A DNA stretch of 64,000 bases from Pseudomonas khavaziana (GCF_019145205.1 NZ_JAHSTT010000003.1:62001-126000); one strand, 5' to 3'. Shown: positions 7,291 to 15,485, numbered from the stretch's first letter. Numbers and translations: made by a program. The notes: generated by a model not told the origin, from the sequence alone.

Positions 7291-9073
7291 TTCTAGTTCG
7301 CGTTACTTAGCCATGTCTCGAGAGTTGCACGACAACTTAGGGCAGTGGCAAGCCTATGAGTCCACGGGGCACTGTATCGTTCTAGCAGGCCCAGGCAGTG
7401 GGAAAACAAAAACATTAGCTTTAAAGCTTGCACGTATATTAGCTGAAGATGTCAGCGCTCCAAGAGGAGTGGCTTGCATCACGTTCAGTCAGGAATGCTC
7501 GAGGGAATTAGTTAGACGTCTTGATGCGATTGGCATCAAAGAGTCATCAAGATTATTTATTGGAACTGTACATGGTTTCTGTCTCAGGCACCTATTGGTG
7601 CCCTATTCACGGCTAGCGAATTTGGGACTGCCACACCCAATAGAAGTGTCAACTATCCAGCAAAATCGTGCTGTATTCGAAGCCGTTTCTGTTCAGTTAT
7701 ATGGTGCTCGTAACTCATATCGACAGCATGACGTTGATAATCACCGACGGGCATGCTTCGACCGCCAAAGTCCAAAATGGCAATCCGAGCCAGAACTTTC
7801 CGAACTTGCAGAGGCGTATGAAAGAGAGTTGCACAGAAGGGGGCTAATCGATTATGAAGATTTGGTTTTATACGGTCAGCGTCTCGTAACTCAACACAGT
7901 TGGGTGCTGCCAATTATACGAGCGAAGTTTCCTGTGCTTGCAATCGACGAGTATCAGGACTTGGGAGTCGGTCTGCATCAAATTGTCCAGAGATTAGCTT
8001 TTAATGGTGGTGTCCGTTTATTTGCGGTTGGAGATGCGGATCAATCGGTGTATGGGTTCAACGGGGCAGATAGCAGTCTTTTACTAGAGTTGGCTGCCCG
8101 ACCAGACGTGCAATGCGTTCGATTGAGCATAAACTATAGGTGCGCGAACGAGATCATTGATGCTGCGGAAATAGCGTTAGGGGAGGCGCGTGGATACCGG
8201 TCATCTAATGTCGCGCGAGTTGCGCAGGTAGAAATTATTCATAGGCCTCTTGGGATTGCGGATCAAGCTCGGTATGCAGTTGAAGATCTCATTCCTCATG
8301 TTTTATCAAATACACCTGGTCGTCAGTTGGGTGATATCGCGGTCCTTTATCGCAATGCAGAGATAGGTGATCTCGTGGCGGGCTCAGCACAATCTGTAGG
8401 TTTAAATTTCATACGTATAGATAATGCGGCGCCATATCGAAAATGCGCAGTTGTCAGCTGGATAGAAGACTGTGCAGCTTGGTGCTCAGGAGGTTGGACG
8501 GCGGCACAGCCAAAGTTAGGAGGGCTCATTGGCCGATGGTGCAGATTTCATAGCGCGCGCCTTTCTGACACTGAGCGTCATCATGAAGCGCGAATGTTGG
8601 CCAGATTCTTGTGGGATCGGCGAGGAAATGGTGATGCTTCTGAGTTTCTTGCTGCTCTGCGTTCTGAATTGCTCGACGTACTGTTAAGCTCCAACCGCAC
8701 CCTTAACGACCAAAGAATTCAAGTGGATGCGATGTCCCGAGCGCTAAGTCCAGGCGGTGTGCTCGTGGGGCTCGACCTAGTAAGGCTTGGAGGTCGAGAT
8801 GGCGCGCCAAATCAGCTTAATCTGCTCACATTTCATTCAGCTAAAGGATGTGAGTACAAAGTAGTAATTATTTTGGGCCTTGATGAAGGTGTGTTCCCTT
8901 GGAGCAATGAAACCGACGACGAGCTTCAGGAGAGTCGGCGGCTCTTTTATGTAGCTCTCACTCGTGCATGTGACGAAGTGCACCTCATTTACTCCGGATG
9001 GTCAGCTAATAGGTTTGGACGTCGCTTTGATAACGGAATGTCCCGCTTTCTGAAAGATCTTATTAGCTTGTGA
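7277..9073 (+). CDS. gajB: UvrD/Rep-like superfamily 1 helicase, Gabija GajB-like
   Basis: A 598-residue SF1A helicase with all main motifs: Q-motif and Walker A (LAGPGSGKT, about 36-44), Ia (ITFSQECSRELVRRL), GTVHGFC, Walker B DEYQD (about 223), motif III (GDADQSVYGFNGA), motif IV (SINYR), motif V (LTFHSAKGCEYKVVIILGLDEG) and motif VI (FYVALTRA). It is longer than the classic GajB of about 490 residues, so it is a larger variant. The ATG at 7277 overlaps the upstream gene by 14 bases; an ATG at 7313 also fits. The pairing with an OLD/TOPRIM protein is the main reason to call Gabija rather than a repair helicase. Confidence 0.8.
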   Translation: MSSHNSSSRYLAMSRELHDNLGQWQAYESTGHCIVLAGPGSGKTKTLALKLARILAEDVSAPRGVACITFSQECSRELVRRLDAIGIKESSRLFIGTVHGFCLRHLLVPYSRLANLGLPHPIEVSTIQQNRAVFEAVSVQLYGARNSYRQHDVDNHRRACFDRQSPKWQSEPELSELAEAYERELHRRGLIDYEDLVLYGQRLVTQHSWVLPIIRAKFPVLAIDEYQDLGVGLHQIVQRLAFNGGVRLFAVGDADQSVYGFNGADSSLLLELAARPDVQCVRLSINYRCANEIIDAAEIALGEARGYRSSNVARVAQVEIIHRPLGIADQARYAVEDLIPHVLSNTPGRQLGDIAVLYRNAEIGDLVAGSAQSVGLNFIRIDNAAPYRKCAVVSWIEDCAAWCSGGWTAAQPKLGGLIGRWCRFHSARLSDTERHHEARMLARFLWDRRGNGDASEFLAALRSELLDVLLSSNRTLNDQRIQVDAMSRALSPGGVLVGLDLVRLGGRDGAPNQLNLLTFHSAKGCEYKVVIILGLDEGVFPWSNETDDELQESRRLFYVALTRACDEVHLIYSGWSANRFGRRFDNGMSRFLKDLISL

Positions 9074-9266
9074 TAGGCATAGTCGTTGCTATGCTTGTTC
9101 GCGCCGCTTGATCCGGCTGGCGACAAATGTAAGGTGGTGCTGATTTTGGATGCAAAGCGTAGATTGCTGGTGGTGTGATGGCAAAATAATGTCGTCAGGA
9201 GTGTGTAACAAGCGTACGATCCTGCAGACAAAGCCCCGTATGCTCGATAGAGGAACAAGGAAGTGA

Positions 9267-10343
9267 ATGAACATTATCGTACCTAACGCTTCTGCCAGGA
9301 TTTTAAGCACAGCGCTGCATCATCTTGATATGGATACCGAGACCTGTGCCGCAATTCCCATGCCCGTTGAACGCGAAGACTTAGAGCTCTATTTGAACGA
9401 GTTGCTAACCGAGATTAACGGACGCCCACAAAATCGTGCTTACGCACTCGCCAGCGCTACCACAGAATTTGCTACCTCCCTTCAATCTTTTTATGGTAGC
9501 CAGGACCTAGCTGTGAACCCACAGACGAAAGTGTTGGCAGAGCGCTTGTTGCGAGTCGAGTTAACTACCGAGGAGCGGTACGGTCACTTGAACACTGCTG
9601 GTACTGGTCATATTAAAAAAGGTAGCTTTCTTCAGTTTCTATATCGTGATGGTGCAATTGTCACTTATCTCGGAGTGAAAGTGGAGCACCAGAGATTTTT
9701 AGACGAAACTGATCTTCGAGCAAAAGTCGGATTGGGTGAGTCTAATAAAATATATAAAGCTTGCAAGGTTTCTTTTGATAATGTCGGAAATGCACAAAAT
9801 GCACTCGTGTTTGACACAAATTCGAAGCCTTCAACCTACTGGTGGAAGGATGTTTTAGAACTTAAGCAGCTTCGTACAGATGCTTTTAATACTGAACAGG
9901 CTGTTAAAGCAGTTATGCGGGTTGTTGCGAAAGTTAAAGCAGTCTCGCCAGCGGATTATACGATATTGAGAAATGCTACTGTGCATGCTTTTAAGCAAGT
10001 AGGAGTGCTTAATTTTGATGATTTTGTTACGGCGACATTTGCGCAGTATACGCCAATTGAACCAGCTCTCAGTTTGGGGCTTCCTGGTATAGTTGAAAAG
10101 CTAAAAGAACTTCCCGCGAAGCGAAATTTCGATGGACAATTTACATTGGTTCCTGCTTCGGTCCCCTATCGTCGCCATACGGTAGCTGTTTCAGAAGAGG
10201 TTAGTGTGTCTTATAATGAAGATATAGCGAATATTAGTGATAAGATTTGGTCGTCAAAAACGCCTGATGGACAGTCCGTGATAATTATAGATGCTCCGAA
10301 TTCTGCGAGCAAATTTACACCGAAACCGTGGAATGCTGTGTGA
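9267..10343 (+). CDS. Uncharacterised protein, distantly like nucleoid-associated NdpA (NA37); first gene of a two-gene module
   Basis: A 358-residue soluble protein. By eye, its layout resembles NA37/YejK-type nucleoid-associated proteins: an N-terminal region of strands and helices (VEREDLELYLNELLTEINGRPQNRAYAL), then a central part matching their lipid-free strand core (GSFLQFLYRDGAIVTYLGVKV). The similarity is weak and I cannot assign a function. There is no nuclease or ATPase motif. The ATG follows AACAAGGAAGTGA, a good ribosome site. Base composition is clearly AT-richer than the flanking chromosome. The stop codon overlaps the next gene's start (TGATG), so the two products are made together. 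Confidence 0.55.
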   Translation: MNIIVPNASARILSTALHHLDMDTETCAAIPMPVEREDLELYLNELLTEINGRPQNRAYALASATTEFATSLQSFYGSQDLAVNPQTKVLAERLLRVELTTEERYGHLNTAGTGHIKKGSFLQFLYRDGAIVTYLGVKVEHQRFLDETDLRAKVGLGESNKIYKACKVSFDNVGNAQNALVFDTNSKPSTYWWKDVLELKQLRTDAFNTEQAVKAVMRVVAKVKAVSPADYTILRNATVHAFKQVGVLNFDDFVTATFAQYTPIEPALSLGLPGIVEKLKELPAKRNFDGQFTLVPASVPYRRHTVAVSEEVSVSYNEDIANISDKIWSSKTPDGQSVIIIDAPNSASKFTPKPWNAV

Positions 10344-12013
10344 TGTTACGGCAGTCGATCTCTGAAATGACCGTTACTCAAGAGGAGGAGCGGCTTGATC
10401 AATATCGTTTAAGAACGACCGTCCGCTGCGCGGCAAACGAATGTAAACAAAAAATTGAAAGTGTGCTTGAATCGTGGTCAACAAATATTTCTCATCGTGA
10501 TCGATTTTCTCTGGCGATAAGTTTTGAGGGGGAAACCAAAAGTATAAGTGATTTTGATCTTGCCACTCGAAATTTAGTGTGTGAATTTCTGGATTCGGAT
10601 GATGAAGATGAATGCGATCTTTCACTTGAAATGGTTGTTAGTAAAAATTTAAGTCAAGGTACATTGTCGATTTACAATCCAGTCGCATTTGGTAATTATC
10701 TCGCTCAAGAACCGATATTGCATGTGCTAAGTGCCTTGGCGTCTCGCATGACTGATTCTCTTATTTTTGAGGTTTCTGGAGTAATTAGTGCCTGCGCAAC
10801 TCCTAGTATTGTTTTTAGATCAGCTGCGCCAGAGGCGGCAGATGATATTAAGGTTCAACTGTCACCAGAGGAAAGGCAGTCAACTCTAGATCTTTTTAAG
10901 GATAATTCTTTCAATAAAACAATACCTGGAAATTTTATCCCTAAAGACTTTAGGCTTGATAAGTCAACTGGAGTGCCGGCGATTGATTTATTTTTCGCTA
11001 AGGCTTGTTCGCTTTTGGCGGCAGTATTTATATCAAATAGTGCGGAATTGACTTCTGGTGGCGAGTTTAGCTATAAAATTTGCGGTTATAAAAACATAGC
11101 TGGTGTGGTTTTTTTAAATGAAATTCTCCCAGTCAAAGATTCGTTGTACAAGATTGCAGATTGGGCTTATGGAGTTGGAGGCAGCTCAGATAAGATTGGT
11201 TTAGTTAGGAACGTCCTATCCTTATATGTAGGTAGGTTGGAAGATGTTGCACTTCACCCGGAGATATTTAGTGCGATCCATTCGAACTATCAAATTTATT
11301 TAAAGGGCAATATTGAAAGCTATCTTGAAGTCAAAAGTAAAGTCGCTGATGTGTTGGTGGATACTACAACTAAGACTCAAGCGTTGGTTGAGTCGTTGGT
11401 TGACTCTTTAAAGAATGGTGTGTTTGTTCTTCTGACGTTTATTTTAACTGTTGTCGTAGTTAATGGATTGAAGGATACAAATGTTAGCGCTATTTTTTCT
11501 ACGGTTTATATATGGGTGGTTGTTCTACTGAGCATCTTGATGACAGTTTGGGTGGTGTTTTCATGCTTTAGCTCTCTCGGGCAATACGATAAAGGTGTTG
11601 ATACAATAGAACAGGTTCTTAAACTCAATTACCATATGGTGCTGCAATCTGTTGAAATTGATCATGCTTTTAGCCCGATTCGTATCCGTAATCGTGAATA
11701 CCTTAAGGGACAGGCTTGGCGTTATTCAATTGTATGGATAATAATTGCGGTGATACTAACGACTGGTTTTGTTTGCGGTCATTTGGTTTTCAGAGATTCC
11801 CCCCAGCCTTCGACAGCATCAGCATCAGCATCAGCATCAGCATCAGCATCAGCATCAGCTGTATCCCCAATGTTGCTTCCAGGGGTGATGATAGCTCCTT
11901 TATTGGTACGTAGTTATTATGGGCGGATTTTCGAATCAGCTTTTTCGCCTAATTATAAGCCCAAGGCGACCAATGCATTGAGTTCGGATAGACCGTCATC
12001 GTCAAAAAAATAG
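10343..12013 (+). CDS. Uncharacterised large membrane protein with Ser-Ala repeat; second gene of a two-gene module
   Basis: A 556-residue protein. Residues 1-355 are soluble and acidic in places, with an amphipathic helix just before the membrane (VDTTTKTQALVESLVDSLKNG). Segments near 362-378, 384-410 and 461-483 look membrane-spanning. Then come a Ser-Ala repeat (about 490-505) encoded by seven AGCATC units, a short hydrophobic stretch (MLLPGVMIAPLLV) and a Ser/Lys-rich tail. I recognise no family. The ATG at 10343 overlaps the upstream stop as TGATG; a GTG at 10328 is in frame. A soluble partner with a membrane protein fits a sensor/effector layout common in defence islands, but that is inference. 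A hairpin at 12094 ends the unit. Confidence 0.55.
   Translation: MLRQSISEMTVTQEEERLDQYRLRTTVRCAANECKQKIESVLESWSTNISHRDRFSLAISFEGETKSISDFDLATRNLVCEFLDSDDEDECDLSLEMVVSKNLSQGTLSIYNPVAFGNYLAQEPILHVLSALASRMTDSLIFEVSGVISACATPSIVFRSAAPEAADDIKVQLSPEERQSTLDLFKDNSFNKTIPGNFIPKDFRLDKSTGVPAIDLFFAKACSLLAAVFISNSAELTSGGEFSYKICGYKNIAGVVFLNEILPVKDSLYKIADWAYGVGGSSDKIGLVRNVLSLYVGRLEDVALHPEIFSAIHSNYQIYLKGNIESYLEVKSKVADVLVDTTTKTQALVESLVDSLKNGVFVLLTFILTVVVVNGLKDTNVSAIFSTVYIWVVVLLSILMTVWVVFSCFSSLGQYDKGVDTIEQVLKLNYHMVLQSVEIDHAFSPIRIRNREYLKGQAWRYSIVWIIIAVILTTGFVCGHLVFRDSPQPSTASASASASASASASAVSPMLLPGVMIAPLLVRSYYGRIFESAFSPNYKPKATNALSSDRPSSSKK
11815..11858 (+). repeat. In-frame hexanucleotide microsatellite (AGCATC, seven full units)
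   Basis: Seven exact AGCATC units followed by a partial one encode alternating Ser-Ala just after the last strong membrane segment. Slippage by whole units would change linker length without breaking the reading frame. Confidence 0.95.
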
Positions 12014-12093
12014 TAATACTTCGCTAATTAGTGATTTTGTCATGTTCTCTAATTGCTTTTTAAATGTTCTGTAAATCAAGTTCCATGTAATAG

Positions 12094-12118
12094 ATAGCCC
12101 GCTACCGCGGGCTATTTC
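12094..12118. terminator. Hairpin terminator between convergent genes
   Basis: A nine-base perfect stem ATAGCCCGC / GCGGGCTAT with a four-base loop, followed by a short T run. It separates the two-gene module from the truncated minus-strand gene. Confidence 0.75.
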
Positions 12119-12122
12119 AGAG

Positions 12123-12617
12123 TCATACAGCTAGTAGATCCTCCAAGGAAATTAGGCGTGCGCTGGAAGCAATATCAGAGCGGTCTAGTTTCGAATGGAA
12201 AGGGCCAAACCTCGGAACATCAAGTCCGGACAAGGCGTCCCCCATTCCGCCTTTTTGGTAGCTGACGGCAAGTATCCGGGCGCCTACAGCGAGCAGTTGC
12301 TCAGTAGCTGCGTTCCACTCTTCACTCAACGCAAATCCTAAGGCATTCAATGCTGTGGTCTTGGCTTCATCGCAACGTTGGCGGGCATTCGTAATTTGAG
12401 TCTCAAGCGTATCGAGCTCGACTTGCAGAGCACCGAGGATCAGGTCTTGCCTTCTGACCTGCTCGTCCGTTGTTGCCAGTTGCTTAGCGGCCTTTTGGAT
12501 TTCGCCGCTTGCCGATTTTTCCCCTTCGGTATCTCCGCTGGCGAGGCTTTTGGCGTAGGACGTTGCAGCGTCGCGCTCGGCTTGTTGCGCCTTTTCCAGT
12601 GCTACATCGGCTTCAGA
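12123..12617 (-). pseudogene. N-terminally truncated coiled-coil protein remnant
   Basis: An open frame of about 164 codons runs on the minus strand from just after a TAA at 12620-12618 to a TGA at 12125-12123. It has no start codon in a sensible place: the first ATG gives only the last 75 residues. The upstream part is a strong helical coiled coil (EADVALEKAQQAERDAATSYAKSLASG, then QVELDTLETQITNARQRCDEAK), and the end is a compact domain (LISLEDLLAV). It looks like the C-terminus of a larger gene, perhaps phage-derived, cut when the island's right end was remodelled. Identity not recognised. Confidence 0.6.
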
Positions 12618-12646
12618 TTAAATCGCCTTAAACCGCTCACTCAAGT

Positions 12647-12695
12647 GCGCTCTTTTTCGAATAAGGGGACCGAATAAGGGGACAGATTTATTTTC
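12647..12695. repeat. AATAAGGGGACAGATTTATTTT repeat fragment
   Basis: Two close copies of CGAATAAGGGGAC occur, the second continuing into AGATTTATTTTC. The GGGGACAGATTTATTTT string is, from memory, a widespread dispersed repeat often found beside REP-associated transposases. It is present here without any transposase. Confidence 0.5.
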
Positions 12696-12755
12696 ACGAC
12701 AAAAAAAGAAGACGGAAATCCCGCACATCTCAAACCAAAGCCCTGTCGAGTAACT

Positions 12756-12786
12756 CCCAACCCCAACCCCAACCCCAACCCCAACG
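12756..12786 (-). other. Telomere-like G-quadruplex motif, (GGGGTT) repeats on the minus strand
   Basis: Four runs of four guanines and one of three, each separated by TT, on the minus strand. This exceeds the usual rule for intramolecular G-quadruplex formation. It lies between the truncated gene and the tRNA-Arg terminator, inside the island's right edge. Confidence 0.85.
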
Positions 12787-12817
12787 TAACTCAACTCCCT
12801 CCCTCCCCCCAAAAAAA

Positions 12818-12854
12818 CAAAAAAGCCCCAGATCTCCCGACCTGAGGCTTTTTC
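12818..12854 (-). terminator. tRNA-Arg terminator and right attachment-like repeat
   Basis: On the minus strand a stem AAAAGCCTCAGGTC / GATCTGGGGCTTTT with two G-U pairs follows the tRNA by about ten bases and ends in a T run. With the tRNA end (to 12870) it repeats the sequence at 3787-3837, making it the right-hand copy of the island's flanking repeat. Confidence 0.8.
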
Positions 12855-12864
12855 ATTTCATATC

Positions 12865-12941
12865 TGGTGCACCCGGCGGGATTCGAACCCACGACCCCTG
12901 CCTTCGGAGGGCAGTACTCTATCCAGCTGAGCTACGGATGC
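12865..12941 (-). tRNA. tRNA-Arg (anticodon CCG)
   Basis: A 77-base cloverleaf on the minus strand with acceptor GCATCCG/CGGGTGC, D-arm AGCTCAGCTGGATAGAG, anticodon arm CTGCC-CTCCGAA-GGCAG giving anticodon CCG, T-arm with GGTTCGAATCC, and an encoded CCA. The gene is intact. Its 3' end faces the island, so it would be the integration target and is restored by the element. Confidence 0.97.
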
Positions 12942-13155
12942 TTGTGCGGGCGACATCATACCCATGTCGACCTGATGCGTCCATTCCAGCGTTTCCCCCG
13001 CTCCCTGTCGTCCATTTCCGAAAAAATGGCTAATCGCCACCCTCATTCACAACTCCCCGCGCCGCGCGTCCCTTTGTTTGCTTTGCTCTTGTGGCTTTAA
13101 CCCGCTTCCACGCCGCAATTCCCCAGGTGAACGCATGCATTCCAAAGGAACCGTG

Positions 13156-13851
13156 ATGCTCGATCTCCCGCTCAGACAAACCCTGCTGGCTCGCTCCGAT
13201 TTGTTTCGAGGTATGCCGGAGCACCTCTTGCGCTACGTTGCCACCCATATGGTGGAGCGCACGCTGGATGATCGTGAGCTGTTGTATTTCAAGGACGACA
13301 CCCTCGAATTCATTGCGCTGGTGGTGGAGGGCCGGATTTATTCGGTGGTGCATGGGCCGGATGGTCGAGAGCAGATCATCGGCAGCACTGGGGCCGGGCA
13401 AGTGGTGGGGGAGACGGCGTTGATCAAGGATCATGGGCGCGAGTCTTCTACCTTTGCCAGCGGGCCCACGCGTTTGTTGCAGTTGGGGAGCCGGCATTTT
13501 GCTGTGTTGTTTGAGGAGCCGGTGTTTCTGCGGCGTTTGTTGATGCTGATGATGCTGCGTTTGCTACACGCCATCGAGTTGTTGGAGTTGGTGTGCCTGC
13601 ATCGGCTGGAGTCGCGGTTGGCGCGGTTTCTGTTGGCCAACCTGGGCGAGATCGACCTGGCGCTGGCCATGCCCTGTGTGTCTTTGCCCGCCAGCCAGGG
13701 GGTGTTGGCGTCGATGCTGAACACCAGCCGTCCCAAGCTTAATGTGCAGCTGCAAGTGTGGCGCCGCAGTGGGGTGATCAGCGGCGATCTGGAGCGCATG
13801 GTGATCAACGATGTCGAGCAGTTGCGGCGCAAGGCTTTTGCGCTGAATTAG
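13156..13851 (+). CDS. Crp/Fnr-family transcriptional regulator of the reb locus
   Basis: A 231-residue regulator with an N-terminal cyclic-nucleotide-like beta-barrel (about 15-120; GQVVGETALI corresponds to the phosphate-binding cassette but is not the cAMP consensus), a long dimer helix, and a C-terminal winged helix (LPASQGVLASMLNTSRPKLNVQLQVWRRSGVI). No N-terminal cysteines for an iron-sulfur cluster are seen. The ATG at 13156 has AAAGGA six bases before it; ATG 13135 with AGGTGA is an alternative. It heads a unit of same-strand genes that includes a sigma factor and RebB homologues, so I infer it controls R-body production. Confidence 0.75.
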   Translation: MLDLPLRQTLLARSDLFRGMPEHLLRYVATHMVERTLDDRELLYFKDDTLEFIALVVEGRIYSVVHGPDGREQIIGSTGAGQVVGETALIKDHGRESSTFASGPTRLLQLGSRHFAVLFEEPVFLRRLLMLMMLRLLHAIELLELVCLHRLESRLARFLLANLGEIDLALAMPCVSLPASQGVLASMLNTSRPKLNVQLQVWRRSGVISGDLERMVINDVEQLRRKAFALN

Positions 13852-13938
13852 TTGCCGTAGTGTTCCCCAGGTAACAGCGTACCCCCGTCGAGCCCTCGCA
13901 GACTGGCCCTTCATCAAGGATGCACAGGAGTGCGGGCG

Positions 13939-14481
13939 ATGGGGATGACTGTTCAGTTCAAGGATCAATGGGCCGCCGATGACCGTTTGTTCGAAGCGAG
14001 TTGGCGCGCCGTGCAGGGTGAACTCAAGCGGCGTGCGCTGCGACGGGCCAAGGGCAATCTGGATCAGGGCCAGGAGTGGTTGTCGGCCACGGCGATCAAG
14101 GCCCTGCTGTTTTTTCGGCGTTCGCCCGAGCGTATTCGCGACCCTGAGGGGTTTCTGTTTCTGGTACTCGACCATGTGTTTCTCGACAGCTTGCGGCGCA
14201 GCAAGCGCGAGGGGCGGCTGTTTGATGATTCGGTGGACCTTGAGCACGATCACCTGGCCGCGCTCGCCGCGCCCTGCGCGTCGGTGCTGGAGCGGGTGGA
14301 GTGCTACGAGCGCCTGGAGCGGGTCAAGGCGCAGGTGGCGCGGTTGCCGATGATGCAGCAGCGCTTGTTTGAGATGCGTTTTGTCGATGACTTGCCATAT
14401 CCGCAAATCGCCGCCGAGTTGCAGGTCAAGTTGCCGCTGGTGCGCAAGCGCGTGCAACTGCTGCGCAGTGCCTTGCGCTGA
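13939..14481 (+). CDS. Sigma-70-like factor of the reb locus
   Basis: A 180-residue ECF-like sigma factor. Region 2 (about 15-90) contains ALLFFRRSPERIRDPEGFLFLVLDHVFLDSLRRSKR. Region 4 (about 115-180) contains LPMMQQRLFEMRFVDDLPYPQIAAELQVKLPLVRKRVQLLRSALR, a canonical helix-turn-helix. AGGAG precedes ATG 13939 by eight bases; GTG 13930 overlaps that site. R-body loci in pseudomonads are known to depend on a FecI-like sigma factor, and this gene's place directly ahead of rebB homologues fits. No anti-sigma gene is beside it. Confidence 0.8.
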   Translation: MGMTVQFKDQWAADDRLFEASWRAVQGELKRRALRRAKGNLDQGQEWLSATAIKALLFFRRSPERIRDPEGFLFLVLDHVFLDSLRRSKREGRLFDDSVDLEHDHLAALAAPCASVLERVECYERLERVKAQVARLPMMQQRLFEMRFVDDLPYPQIAAELQVKLPLVRKRVQLLRSALR

Positions 14482-14584
14482 GCTGGATTCACAGAACCCG
14501 GCGCGGGGCGTTCTAGTTGTATGAGCGCGTCCTGCCGCCACTATCCACGCCCAACCCTGGGCGAATGCCATCAAGGAGAGATGT

Positions 14585-14812
14585 ATGACAGAGGTCAACA
14601 GCCAGATCACCGACGCGGTCACCCAAACCAACGTCAAGGTGGTGGCAGAGGCGCCGGCCCAGGCCATCGCGTCGCTGTATCAGGTCGCCAGCAGTGCGGC
14701 GGGCCTGTCGTTGCAGAACGCGGTCAACAGCCAGCAGGCGATGAACCAGATTTCCAATGCGGTGATCTCCAAGGCCGTGGCGCTGATCATGCAGATTGGC
14801 GAGAAGGGCTGA
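14585..14812 (+). CDS. rebB: RebB-family R-body protein (short)
   Basis: A 75-residue protein opening with the RebB signature NSQITDAVTQTNVKVVAEAPAQA, followed by an Ala/Gln/Asn-rich helix (LSLQNAVNSQQAMNQISNAVISKAVALIMQIGEKG). RebB-type proteins polymerise into R-bodies, coiled ribbons that can extend and rupture membranes. A strong AAGGAGAG lies just before the ATG. It is the shortest of the three close homologues here and lacks their roughly 30-residue C-terminal extension. Confidence 0.85.
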   Translation: MTEVNSQITDAVTQTNVKVVAEAPAQAIASLYQVASSAAGLSLQNAVNSQQAMNQISNAVISKAVALIMQIGEKG

Positions 14813-14830
14813 GGCCTGGGGAGATCGATC

Positions 14831-15403
14831 ATGTCGTGGTTCAGCAGAAAGAAACCCGCCGCCTCCCAAGCAACGCCCGCCGCCGACCCACCTGCGCCGG
14901 CGCCCGCCGCACCGGCTTCGCGCTCGATCATGGCGCGCATGAACGAGCACCTGCTCAACCAGGTGAGCGCGCCGTCAACCGATAGCACGGCGGCGCTCAA
15001 CAGCCAGATCGTGCAGGCGGTGCAGTTCACTAACGCGCAGAACTTCGCCTATGCGCCGGCCCAGATCGCGGTGCCGGCCGACATGATGATCAGCCAGGCG
15101 GCCGGCCTGGTGGCGCAGGCGGCGGCGGGGTATTTCGACGGGGTCAGCAAGATCGCCCTGGCGGCCCAGGCCGTGCTGCTCCAGCAAATGACCGAGAACA
15201 TCGTCAACAACAACCTGCCGGGCGCCGCCGAGGATGCACTGGGCGCGTTAGCCACCGACCTGCTGGTGGGCGCCGCTGCCGCTGTGGCCGCCGCCGCCGG
15301 GGCGATGGAAGCCGAAGCCGCGAGCGTGGCCATCGACAAGATCGACCAGAGCATCGCCAAGTACGCGAGCACCCTGGCCAACCGGGCCGCGCCAGCGGCC
15401 TGA
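14831..15403 (+). CDS. Long Reb-like protein with Ala-rich C-terminus
   Basis: A 190-residue protein. A basic start (MSWFSRKKP) and an Ala/Pro linker lead into a Reb-like block at about 55-110 (NSQIVQAVQFTNAQNFAYAPAQIAVPADMMISQAAGLVAQAAAGYFDG). A second helical part and an extreme Ala run (LLVGAAAAVAAAAGAMEAEAA, about 145-165) follow. It aligns with RebB only in the central block, so it is probably a structural or capping component and not the main subunit. Its start lies 18 bases after the preceding rebB homologue. Confidence in Reb membership is moderate. Confidence 0.65.
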   Translation: MSWFSRKKPAASQATPAADPPAPAPAAPASRSIMARMNEHLLNQVSAPSTDSTAALNSQIVQAVQFTNAQNFAYAPAQIAVPADMMISQAAGLVAQAAAGYFDGVSKIALAAQAVLLQQMTENIVNNNLPGAAEDALGALATDLLVGAAAAVAAAAGAMEAEAASVAIDKIDQSIAKYASTLANRAAPAA

Positions 15404-15485
15404 ACCGAGCACAGCGCTCCAGCGTTCGGCTGGGGCGGTGCGACAGCAACTTGAAAGCAACTTTTCTTGAATGAGGAGCGACATC

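Noticed and set aside
11716..11913. Overlapping plus-strand frame across the AGCATC tract
   Set aside because: It is the alternate-frame reading (Ile-Ser repeat) inside the larger membrane protein gene.
12618..12812. Minus-strand frame with a Val-Gly repeat
   Set aside because: The repeat is the translation of the telomere-like tract; there is no ribosome site or domain.
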